In this document: positions 35,943 through 42,918 of the stretch, piece after piece
How positions within the stretch are numbered: position 1 is the first letter of the stretch
Layout of the letters: each line of letters opens with the position of its first letter
Source of the DNA: PUPG01 sp031323845
GTDB lineage: Bacteria > Bacteroidota > Bacteroidia > Bacteroidales > UBA7960
NCBI GenBank assembly: GCA_031323845.1
Contig: JAVIYP010000001.1
Span: 62,001 to 126,000 of the forward strand
Length of the DNA stretch: 64,000 bases
Direction of reading: 5' to 3'
The notes under the pieces: generated by a model
Seen by the model: the letters and a program-made list of their open reading frames with translations, nothing else
Databases searched by the model: none
Told to the model about the DNA's origin: nothing
Program-made: the position numbers and the translations under genes

Positions 35943-38141
35943 ATGGAGGTGACAGGCAGTGTATCTTTAAAGGAGCTGCTGAAGCAGATTTTTGGTTACG
36001 GAGCTTTTAAGGGCGACCAGGAGGCCATAGTACGCAGCTTGCTCGACGGGAATGATACCTTTGTGATCATGCCCACCGGGGGTGGCAAGTCCATGTGCTA
36101 CCAGTTACCCGCGCTGATCGGCTCCGGTACTGCCATTATTGTGTCACCACTCATCGCTTTGATGAAGAACCAGGTGGATGCCATAAGAAATTTTGCCTCT
36201 TATGATGGCATTGCCCACGTTCTGAACTCCTCACTGACCCGGGCAGAAGTTATGCAGGTGAAAAGCGACTTGAGAAGCGGACTGACAAAACTGCTTTATG
36301 TAGCCCCCGAATCGCTCACCAAAGATGAAAATGTGGCCTTCCTGAAAACCCTGGATATCTCATTCTTTGCCGTTGATGAGGCACACTGTATTTCGGAATG
36401 GGGTCACGACTTTCGTCCCGAGTACCGGCGCCTCAGACCCATTATTGATGCACTGGAAAAGAAAGTGCCGGTCATTGCCCTTACCGCCACAGCTACTCCG
36501 AAAGTGCAGCAGGACATCCAGAAAAATCTTGGCATGATGCATGCCGGACGTTTTATTTCTTCTTTCAACAGGCCGAACCTTTATTATGAAATCCGCCCGA
36601 AAACAAAAGACATTACCCGTGATATCATTCGTTATGTCAAATCCCAGGAAGGAAAATCAGGTATCATTTATTGCCTGAGCAGAAAAAAGGTCGAAGAGCT
36701 GGCGGCCACGCTCCAGGTGAACAACGTCAGGGCTCTGCCTTATCATGCCGGCCTGGAGTCGCATGTGCGGGTAATGAACCAGGATCAGTTCCTTATGGAA
36801 GATGCTGAGGTGATCGTCGCAACCATCGCCTTCGGAATGGGGATTGACAAACCCGATGTACGGTATGTGATTCACCACGATTTTCCGAAAAGTCTGGAGG
36901 CTTACTACCAGGAAACCGGACGTGCCGGCCGCGATGAAGGTGAAGGTAACTGCATCGCATTTTATTCTTACGAGGATATCCAGAAAATGGAAAAATTCCT
37001 CAAGGGAAAACCTGTCGCCGAACAGGAAATAGGCATGCAACTGCTGATGGAAACCGTGGCTTATGCAGAGTCGTCCATTTGCCGCAGAAAAACCCTCCTG
37101 AACTATTTCGGCGAAAGGTATGAAAAAGAAAATTGCGGCTCTTGTGATAATTGTTTACATCCTAAAGAAAAGTTTGAAGGAAAAGAATATATTTGCCAGC
37201 TGTTAGAAACTGTACTTGCAGTTAAAGAGATTTTTAAACCAAAACATGTAATCAACGTACTTATGGGTAAGAGTACCGCAACCGTAAAATCATGCAAGCA
37301 CAATAATCTTGAGGTTTTTGGGAAAGGCGCCGACTATGATCAGAAGTTCTGGTATGCTGTTTTGAGGCAAGCGCTGGTCGAAAGGCTTCTTGAAAAAGAC
37401 ATTGAAGATTATGGTACCATCAAACTCACTGACGACGGGAAAGCATTTCTGGATAAACCGCGTTCGATAATGATGAGTAAAGACCATGATTACGATAACC
37501 CGGAAGAACAGGAGGCCATATCAGGAATGGTGCAAAAAACCAGCGCCACGGATAAAATGCTTTTTGCCTTGCTTAAAGATTTGCGCAAACAGATTGCCAG
37601 GAAGCACAACCTGCCGCCCTTCGTAATTTTCCAGGACCCCTCTTTGGAGGATATGGCCATACAGTATCCTGTAAAACTTGACGAACTCAAGCAAATCACC
37701 GGAGTTGGTTCAGGAAAGGCTGAGAGGTTTGGAAAGCCATTTATTGAGCTGATAGCCAGATATGTGGAGGACAATGAAATAGAAAGACCCATGGATATGG
37801 TAGTTAAATCCGTGGTCAATAAATCCGGGTTAAAAGTATATCTGATCAGGAATATCGACCGGAAGGTGTCACTCGAAGACCTTGCTGACGCCAAAGGGAT
37901 CGACTTTGATGAGTTGCTTGCGGAGCTGGAAAGCATCGTTGCTTCCGGGACAAAAATCGATATCAGGTATTATATAAACCAGGTTGTGGATATTGACAAG
38001 CAGGAGGAGATCTTTGATTATTTCAAAACCGCAGAAACGGATTCTTTTCAGGATGCTTTAAAGGAACTTGGCGAGGATGATTTTTCGGAGGAGGAGGTCA
38101 GGTTGATGCGCATTCGATTTATGTCGGAAATGGGGAACTGA
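35943..38141 (+). CDS. recQ: ATP-dependent DNA helicase RecQ
   Basis: A 732-residue RecQ. The helicase core has IMPTGGGKSMCYQLPAL (Walker A), VDEAHCISEWGHDFRPEY (DEAH and aromatic-rich loop), ALTATATPKV, GIIYCLSRKKVEEL, IAFGMGIDKPDVRYVIHHDFPKSLEAYYQETGRAGRD. Then come the zinc-binding Cys set (ICRRKTLLNYFGE and NCGSCDNC), the winged-helix RQC, the HRDC domain (about 530-610), and a C-terminal helix-turn-helix extension (about 625-730) of the type that is usual in Bacteroidota and longer than the E. coli protein. A Skp-like gene follows by 30 bases. Confidence 0.96.
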   Translation: MEVTGSVSLKELLKQIFGYGAFKGDQEAIVRSLLDGNDTFVIMPTGGGKSMCYQLPALIGSGTAIIVSPLIALMKNQVDAIRNFASYDGIAHVLNSSLTRAEVMQVKSDLRSGLTKLLYVAPESLTKDENVAFLKTLDISFFAVDEAHCISEWGHDFRPEYRRLRPIIDALEKKVPVIALTATATPKVQQDIQKNLGMMHAGRFISSFNRPNLYYEIRPKTKDITRDIIRYVKSQEGKSGIIYCLSRKKVEELAATLQVNNVRALPYHAGLESHVRVMNQDQFLMEDAEVIVATIAFGMGIDKPDVRYVIHHDFPKSLEAYYQETGRAGRDEGEGNCIAFYSYEDIQKMEKFLKGKPVAEQEIGMQLLMETVAYAESSICRRKTLLNYFGERYEKENCGSCDNCLHPKEKFEGKEYICQLLETVLAVKEIFKPKHVINVLMGKSTATVKSCKHNNLEVFGKGADYDQKFWYAVLRQALVERLLEKDIEDYGTIKLTDDGKAFLDKPRSIMMSKDHDYDNPEEQEAISGMVQKTSATDKMLFALLKDLRKQIARKHNLPPFVIFQDPSLEDMAIQYPVKLDELKQITGVGSGKAERFGKPFIELIARYVEDNEIERPMDMVVKSVVNKSGLKVYLIRNIDRKVSLEDLADAKGIDFDELLAELESIVASGTKIDIRYYINQVVDIDKQEEIFDYFKTAETDSFQDALKELGEDDFSEEEVRLMRIRFMSEMGN

Positions 38142-38171
38142 CGAAACTGGTACAACTTAAGAACATCGCAG

Positions 38172-38804
38172 ATGGAACAAAACAATAAAGTGAACAAAGG
38201 CACAATTATCAACATTGTGCTTTTTTTAGGTTTGATTGCACTCTACGCAGTGCACTTTGTGGGTAAACCCGCTGATAACGATCTCCCTGCCCGGGGTGAT
38301 GTGGCTCATATGCCCAAATCCAGTGGCGACACCACCGGACCAGCCATGGCTTATGTTGACAACGAAGTCCTGATGGAAAACTACATGCTTGCCATAAGGA
38401 TGCGCGCTGAATTCGATGCTGAACAGCGACGCCTGGAGAATGACCTCGACCGGAGGCAAAGGGCTTTTGAAATTGAAGTGGAACGCTTTTACAGGGACGT
38501 GCAAAGGGGACATGTAGCGCCGGAAGAAGCTCAGCTCCTGGAGCAGGAACTCATGCGTCAACAGCAGGATCTTTTCCAGCTGAGTGAAACCTACCGTGAT
38601 CGTTTGATGCGTAAGGAACTGGAAATGAATACAGAGTTACTGGATAACATCAGGGATTTCCTGGACCGGTACAATGTTGAACAAGGGTATGATTTTATTC
38701 TTGGCTATGCCAGGGGAGGGGGTATCCTTCATGCCAACAAGGCATATGATATCACCAAAGAAGTGCTTGACTTGCTCAACAAAGAGTATGAGAAGAAGAA
38801 CTGA
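38172..38804 (+). CDS. Membrane-anchored OmpH/Skp-like coiled-coil protein
   Basis: A 210-residue protein with one hydrophobic segment near the N-terminus (about residues 9-33, GTIINIVLFLGLIALYAVHFVG), a short linker, and a long charged coiled coil (about 75-170) that begins AYVDNEVLMENY and includes FDAEQRRLENDLDRRQRAFE. The C-terminal end ILGYARGGGILHANKAYDIT is the conserved Skp/OmpH terminus. Skp family proteins hold unfolded outer-membrane proteins in the periplasm. Here no cleavage site is obvious after the hydrophobic segment, so the protein may stay tethered to the inner membrane. It follows recQ by 30 bases and ends exactly where the convergent dCMP deaminase gene ends. Confidence 0.82.
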   Translation: MEQNNKVNKGTIINIVLFLGLIALYAVHFVGKPADNDLPARGDVAHMPKSSGDTTGPAMAYVDNEVLMENYMLAIRMRAEFDAEQRRLENDLDRRQRAFEIEVERFYRDVQRGHVAPEEAQLLEQELMRQQQDLFQLSETYRDRLMRKELEMNTELLDNIRDFLDRYNVEQGYDFILGYARGGGILHANKAYDITKEVLDLLNKEYEKKN

Positions 38805-39296
38805 TTACTGATTCCTGTACTTCAGAACCTCATCGGTAAAATATTCGATCTTCACACCTGCCTCGGCGAATAGTTGTTCCGATTCCTGACCGGCGTGATA
38901 TTTTTTTTCACAAACCACGCGTGTGATCCCGCAATTAATGATGAGCATGGCACAAACCCTGCAGGGTGTCATCCGGCAATACAGTGTTGCTCCCGAAATG
39001 CTGATTCCCAGCCTGGCCGCCTGACAAATGGCATTTTGCTCGGCATGCACGGTTCTGACGCAATGCATGCTGGTATGTCCTTCATCATGCAACACTTTCT
39101 TCATTTCGTGACCTACATCATCGCAGTGGGGCAGTCCGATTGGTGATCCCACATACCCGGTAACGAGGATTTGTCTGTCGCGTACAATCACACAGCCGCT
39201 GCGCCCGCGATCGCAGGTTGCCCGCTTGCTGACCGTATGTGCAATTTCCATGAAGTATTCGTCCCACGGTGGTCGTTGATAATTTGATCCTTTCAT
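38805..39296 (-). CDS. dCMP deaminase family protein
   Basis: A 163-residue zinc-dependent deaminase. Zinc and catalytic residues lie in VHAEQNAIC (His and Glu) and TPCRVC (two Cys). The long spacer between GSPIGLPHCDDVGHEMKK and the HAE motif is typical of deoxycytidylate deaminases, which make dUMP from dCMP for thymidylate synthesis; the same fold occurs in ComEB. Length is normal. It is the second gene of a pair with a P-loop kinase-like gene 10 bases upstream, which fits work on deoxynucleotides. It ends at the base next to the stop of the convergent Skp-like gene. Confidence 0.9.
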   Translation of the reverse strand: MKGSNYQRPPWDEYFMEIAHTVSKRATCDRGRSGCVIVRDRQILVTGYVGSPIGLPHCDDVGHEMKKVLHDEGHTSMHCVRTVHAEQNAICQAARLGISISGATLYCRMTPCRVCAMLIINCGITRVVCEKKYHAGQESEQLFAEAGVKIEYFTDEVLKYRNQ

Positions 39297-39306
39297 GTGT
39301 GCCGGT

Positions 39307-39864
39307 TTATAAGCTTAGGTTTTTCAGAAAGAGTTCAATATCCTTATGCAGTTGCCGCAAACTGCCGCTGTTGTTGATGACATGATCCGCTTCAGCAATA
39401 CATGCGGCCAGATTTTGTTTATTGGCATCTGCTGAATGCATTTCCCGTTCTTCATTTTTAATGAAGGTGTTGAAGGATACCTGGTCGGTTTCGGAGTTCC
39501 GGCTGCGGATACGCTTATAGCGCAGCCTGGGGTCGGCGTCGATGGCGAGAAGATAAAACTGCTTGTGGCGGCGCAGCGAACCGATCTCACCGGGTGTTCT
39601 AATGCTTTCGATAACACAGTTATGCCCCTGCTCCAGGGCTTTAGCAAAAAGTTGTTCGATAATGTAGGCCGGACCGTGTTTCGCCCTTAATGCATTAGCA
39701 ATAGCGGTTAGTGTGTCACGGTTCACCGGTATTTGCCTTGAGGCTAATACCTGGCTTAAAAAATCGCGGACAGAATAATGCCGGAAGTCTTTTTTTTCCG
39801 TGAGGTATTTTACCACGGTGCCTTTGCCTGCCCCTAGTGTTCCTGTAATTCCAATAACAATCAT
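39307..39864 (-). CDS. P-loop nucleotide kinase-like protein (dephospho-CoA/dNMP kinase-like)
   Basis: A 185-residue protein with an unusual Walker A segment, IGITGTLGAGKGTVVKYL, in which GTLGAGKGT resembles small kinases such as dephospho-CoA and nucleoside monophosphate kinases. A further stretch VIESIRTPGEIGSLRR and KRIRSRNSETD could make the base- or lid-binding parts. The substrate is unknown. The neighbour is dCMP deaminase, 10 bases downstream, so a deoxynucleotide kinase is a reasonable inference. A -7 box ends only 5 bases upstream of the ATG, so its mRNA may be leaderless. Confidence 0.65.
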   Translation of the reverse strand: MIVIGITGTLGAGKGTVVKYLTEKKDFRHYSVRDFLSQVLASRQIPVNRDTLTAIANALRAKHGPAYIIEQLFAKALEQGHNCVIESIRTPGEIGSLRRHKQFYLLAIDADPRLRYKRIRSRNSETDQVSFNTFIKNEEREMHSADANKQNLAACIAEADHVINNSGSLRQLHKDIELFLKNLSL

Positions 39865-39869
39865 GGAAC

Positions 39870-39877
39870 CAAAGTTA
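39870..39877 (-). promoter_or_regulatory. -7 promoter box directly before the kinase-like gene
   Basis: The minus strand reads TAACTTTG, five bases before the ATG at 39864. A transcript from here would begin at or within a base or two of the start codon. Confidence 0.5.
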
Positions 39878-39888
39878 CATCTTTTATC

Positions 39889-39918
39889 AAAAAAAAGCTC
39901 CGTTAATGTTAACGGAGC
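39889..39918 (-). terminator. Intrinsic terminator of the cold-shock gene
   Basis: On the minus strand, GCTCCGTTAA and TTAACGGAGC form a perfect 10-base stem around two bases (8-9 pairs once the loop is allowed), at once followed by eight Ts. It lies 27 bases after the stop codon of the cold-shock gene. Confidence 0.85.
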
Positions 39919-39944
39919 CTCACACGTTACCCAAATATGACTTA

Positions 39945-40136
39945 TCAGGCCTTTTTTACGTTGATGGCCTTTTTGCCTCTCTCATCCTCAGAATACTCGA
40001 AAGATACCCGGTCGTTGTTAGCGATCGGATCCAGTAAGCCAGTGTGATGAACAAAAACGTCTTTTTCCGTCTTATCGTCAATAATAAATCCGTACCCCTT
40101 TTTCTCATTAAAGAATTTAACAGTACCAGTTTCCAT
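39945..40136 (-). CDS. Cold-shock domain protein
   Basis: A 63-residue single cold-shock domain. It has the two RNA-binding motifs GTVKFFNEKKGYGFI (RNP1, KGYGFI) and DVFVHHTG (RNP2, VFVHH), and the usual ending. Such proteins bind single-stranded nucleic acid and melt RNA structure at low temperature or in normal growth. The gene is monocistronic with a full promoter upstream and a strong terminator 27 bases downstream. I cannot name it more closely because several CSD paralogues are common in this phylum. Confidence 0.96.
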   Translation of the reverse strand: METGTVKFFNEKKGYGFIIDDKTEKDVFVHHTGLLDPIANNDRVSFEYSEDERGKKAINVKKA

Positions 40137-40172
40137 AACAAAGCAGCTTTAGTTGTAAATTTGGTGAACATT

Positions 40173-40202
40173 CAAAAATACAACATTTTTTAACATTTGC
40201 AA
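40173..40202 (-). promoter_or_regulatory. Promoter of the cold-shock gene
   Basis: On the minus strand: TTG (40202-40200), 19 bases of spacer, then TATTTTTG (40180-40173). The leader is about 30 bases; it is short for a classical cold-shock leader. Confidence 0.6.
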
Positions 40203-40262
40203 TATTTTTTGCAAAAAGTTAAAAGCAAAGGACGTTTTTTTGTGCTGTATGGCCAAACGAAG

Positions 40263-40282
40263 GGTGTCTTTTAAAAGACACC
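40263..40282. promoter_or_regulatory. 20-base perfect palindrome
   Basis: GGTGTCTTTTAAAAGACACC is its own reverse complement. It sits between the pck stop and the cold-shock promoter. No clear T-run follows on either side, so it is not a standard terminator. It could be an operator for a dimeric regulator. Confidence 0.45.
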
Positions 40283-40347
40283 GGCAGGCAGCCGTCGTTG
40301 TTCTGAGTGCAAGCAGAGAGTTTATAAAGAACAGCTGCTCCTGCCGG
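40281..40347. repeat. Inverted repeat downstream of pck
   Basis: CCGGCAGG at 40281-40288 pairs with CCTGCCGG at 40340-40347, with additional pairing inside (AGC/GCT). It overlaps the end of the palindrome at 40263-40282 by two bases. It could form a hairpin in the 3' end of the pck transcript. Confidence 0.4.
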
Positions 40348-40373
40348 AATACGAATATAATGCTTTATTGCGG

Positions 40374-42632
40374 TTAAAACAATTTTATTTCCTCCAGCAG
40401 TTGTTTTGGATTCTGAAGCAGGAATGGGTTTTTGTCGGTGTGTATAAGTCCGGAAACAGATAACCTATGCGTGCTTATCGTATGCTGGGCTTCAGTTGCC
40501 GATATCTTCACGATCAACAGGGATCCGGCTTTTATTACAAATGATGGGATATCTCCGGTAACTTGCAGGAACTCATCCCTGTACCTTTCAATGTCCTGAT
40601 TGTTGCATTTTTTTGTCTTGAAACAAGCTCCTATTTCATCAATGCGTTCATACACATCAGTCAAACTGAGGTCTTCCTTTGATTTAGTCATGAACTCATT
40701 GATACCGGGCCGGCTTTTCTCATGAAAATAAAACTCGAATCCTACTGCATCAAGAAGGCTGACCACTGCTTTATGACATAACTCAATCTTGTTTTCATCT
40801 TGAGCATCGAAATAGGAGACCACCGGCACGTGTCTTTTCAGTTTCCTGTTTTTATAATCGGTATTGATGGAGTTAAAAGAGATGTATTCGCTGAAGGAGT
40901 TTTGCAGGATGTAGATCTGGTCTTTTAATCTTTTCACCTCCTCGGCGTGTTTCTGTTCGAGCCTGTTGATCTTCTTTTCGTAGTACTTATAGTACTGCTT
41001 CATGAATTTGTTCTGAGGTCCGGCGGCAACCAGGCGCTGTCCCTCTTCGGTGTCGGTGAAGTTTTCAAAATTGGCGATGAACTTTTCGGCCAGGTCCTCA
41101 GCCTGTTTCATGTAGGCGGTCTCGTACTTCCAGGTGTTTTTGGGATTAAGAATGGCCGGATCAACCCCTTTGACATGCTTCGGAATCATGAGCCCGAAGG
41201 GTGCGAGTTCTTCTACGGCTGTCTTATCCAGTGATCCGTCGAGGATGGCATTGATGATGCGACGGGTGCTATCGATGTCAATGCGTTTCCCGATTCCGTA
41301 AGGGCCTCCGATCCATCCCGTATTTACCAGGTAGGCCGTTGCGCCGTGCGCCTTCATTTTTTTTGCCAGTTCCTGGGCATATACCGTGGGGTGCAACAAC
41401 AGGAAGGCTGCTCCAAAAGCAGAAGAAAACGTGGGCATGGGTTCTTTGACACCGCGCTCAGTACCGGCAAGTTTGGCCGTGTAACCGCTCAAAAAGTAAT
41501 ACATGGCCTGATCACGGTTAAGGCGGGCTACCGGGGGAAGAATCCCAAAGGCATCTGCCGTAAGGAAAATGATCTTTTTCGGATGTGTACCCCTGGATAC
41601 GGGTCTGACAATATTCTTGATATGATAGAGCGGATAAGAAACCCTGGTGTTCTCTGTTTTGCTGGTGTTGCTGAAGTCAATCTCGCCGGTTTTCTTGTCA
41701 AAAACCACATTCTCAAGCAAAGCATCCCGTTTGATGGCCTTGTATATGTCAGGTTCCTGCTCTTTGCTCAGGTTAATGCATTTGGCATAGCAGCCTCCTT
41801 CAAAATTAAAAATGCCTTCATCATCCCAGCCGTGTTCATCATCACCAATCAGGTAACGATTCGGATCGGCCGATAAAGTCGTTTTTCCGGTGCCCGAAAG
41901 GCCGAAAAAGATGGCCGTGTCGCCATTCTTGCCCATATTGGCAGAGCAGTGCATGGAAGCAATGCCTTTCAGAGGCAGATAATAATTCATAACCGAAAAG
42001 AATCCCTTCTTTATCTCACCGCCATACCAGGTGCCTCCCACAACCGCCCTGCGCTCCTTTAAATTAAAAGCCACATAAACATCAGAGTTCAGGTCCTGCT
42101 CCACCCATTGGGTGTTTACCGTTTTGCACGCGTTCAGCATAACAAAGTCGGGCTCAAAACCCTCAAGCTCATCGTCGGCCGGCCGGATAAACATGTTTTT
42201 TACGAAGTGAGCCATCCAGGCAACCTCGGTGATCACCCGGATTTTGATGCGCGTGTTTTCGTTAGCCCCGCAATAGGCATCCATCACATATAATTTCTTG
42301 CCTTCAAATTGCTTCAGTGTAGTTTGCATCAACGACTTCCATACAGTTTCAGATATGGCTTTATTGTCTGAACGGTTCTTTCCATCAGCCCACCAAAGGT
42401 TATCCTGGGAACTTTTTTCGCGCACAATGTATTTGTCCTTGGGTGATCTGCCCGTAAAAATGCCGGTGTCCACAGCTACGGCGCCGGTATTGGTTACAAA
42501 GCCCCTTTCAAAGCCTTCAAGCGCAGGGTCTGTTTCATGTTCAAAAAGTTCTTCGTAGGAAAGGTTGTAAAACACTTCCTTAACATCGTTAATGCCATAC
42601 TGGCTAAGGTCTGGTGCTTTAAGGGTATGCAT
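40374..42632 (-). CDS. pckA: PEP carboxykinase (ATP) with an unusual C-terminal extension
   Basis: A 752-residue protein. Residues 1 to about 539 are a complete ATP-dependent PEP carboxykinase, which makes PEP from oxaloacetate: GRSPKDKYIV, the kinase P-loop FFGLSGTGKTTLSADP, and the C-terminal INAILDGSL and NTWKYETAYMKQAEDLAEKF, ending EEGQRLVAAGP where normal enzymes stop. An in-frame extension of 213 residues follows: a coiled coil (KQYYKYYEKKINRLEQKHAE, then EVKRLKDQ) and a domain with VVSYFDAQDENKIEL and IPSFVIKAGSLLIVKI. I cannot name it; the AGSLLIVK end recalls uncharacterised domains in other multidomain proteins. ATG 42632 is chosen because a -7 box at 42696-42703 lies downstream of the longer start. 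Confidence 0.85.
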   Translation of the reverse strand: MHTLKAPDLSQYGINDVKEVFYNLSYEELFEHETDPALEGFERGFVTNTGAVAVDTGIFTGRSPKDKYIVREKSSQDNLWWADGKNRSDNKAISETVWKSLMQTTLKQFEGKKLYVMDAYCGANENTRIKIRVITEVAWMAHFVKNMFIRPADDELEGFEPDFVMLNACKTVNTQWVEQDLNSDVYVAFNLKERRAVVGGTWYGGEIKKGFFSVMNYYLPLKGIASMHCSANMGKNGDTAIFFGLSGTGKTTLSADPNRYLIGDDEHGWDDEGIFNFEGGCYAKCINLSKEQEPDIYKAIKRDALLENVVFDKKTGEIDFSNTSKTENTRVSYPLYHIKNIVRPVSRGTHPKKIIFLTADAFGILPPVARLNRDQAMYYFLSGYTAKLAGTERGVKEPMPTFSSAFGAAFLLLHPTVYAQELAKKMKAHGATAYLVNTGWIGGPYGIGKRIDIDSTRRIINAILDGSLDKTAVEELAPFGLMIPKHVKGVDPAILNPKNTWKYETAYMKQAEDLAEKFIANFENFTDTEEGQRLVAAGPQNKFMKQYYKYYEKKINRLEQKHAEEVKRLKDQIYILQNSFSEYISFNSINTDYKNRKLKRHVPVVSYFDAQDENKIELCHKAVVSLLDAVGFEFYFHEKSRPGINEFMTKSKEDLSLTDVYERIDEIGACFKTKKCNNQDIERYRDEFLQVTGDIPSFVIKAGSLLIVKISATEAQHTISTHRLSVSGLIHTDKNPFLLQNPKQLLEEIKLF

Positions 42633-42695
42633 GTCGTCCTGGGTTTTATTGGGTGAATAAGAGTTGAATGGTGCTTGTGGAGTAAGATATACGGC

Positions 42696-42703
42696 CAAAA
42701 ATA
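42696..42703 (-). promoter_or_regulatory. -7 promoter box for pckA
   Basis: The minus strand reads TATTTTTG, 63 bases before ATG 42632. It overlaps the alternative start at 42698, which makes that start unlikely. No -33 box is clear. Confidence 0.45.
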
Positions 42704-42918
42704 AGAAAAAACATGCATGATATGCAGAATGAGTGCTTTTTTTTGGGATTACACCACATCACGACCTAAATCTCCTGTGGTTATGAGACAAACTAGCTTC
42801 CTACCAAAGGTTTCCCACAGCAAAGCTTCATAAAGCTGCCGGTAAGGTGTTTCGTTTGGGAAAAACCGGAAACACTGACCATGGCACCAATGGACGTAAA
42901 CCCTTAGACACTGCTTCT

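Noticed and set aside
40263..40282. Rho-independent terminator of pckA
   Set aside because: No T-tract follows the stem on the minus strand.
42633..42698. N-terminal 22-residue extension of PckA
   Set aside because: A -7 box overlaps this start, and the shorter form matches the family N-terminus.
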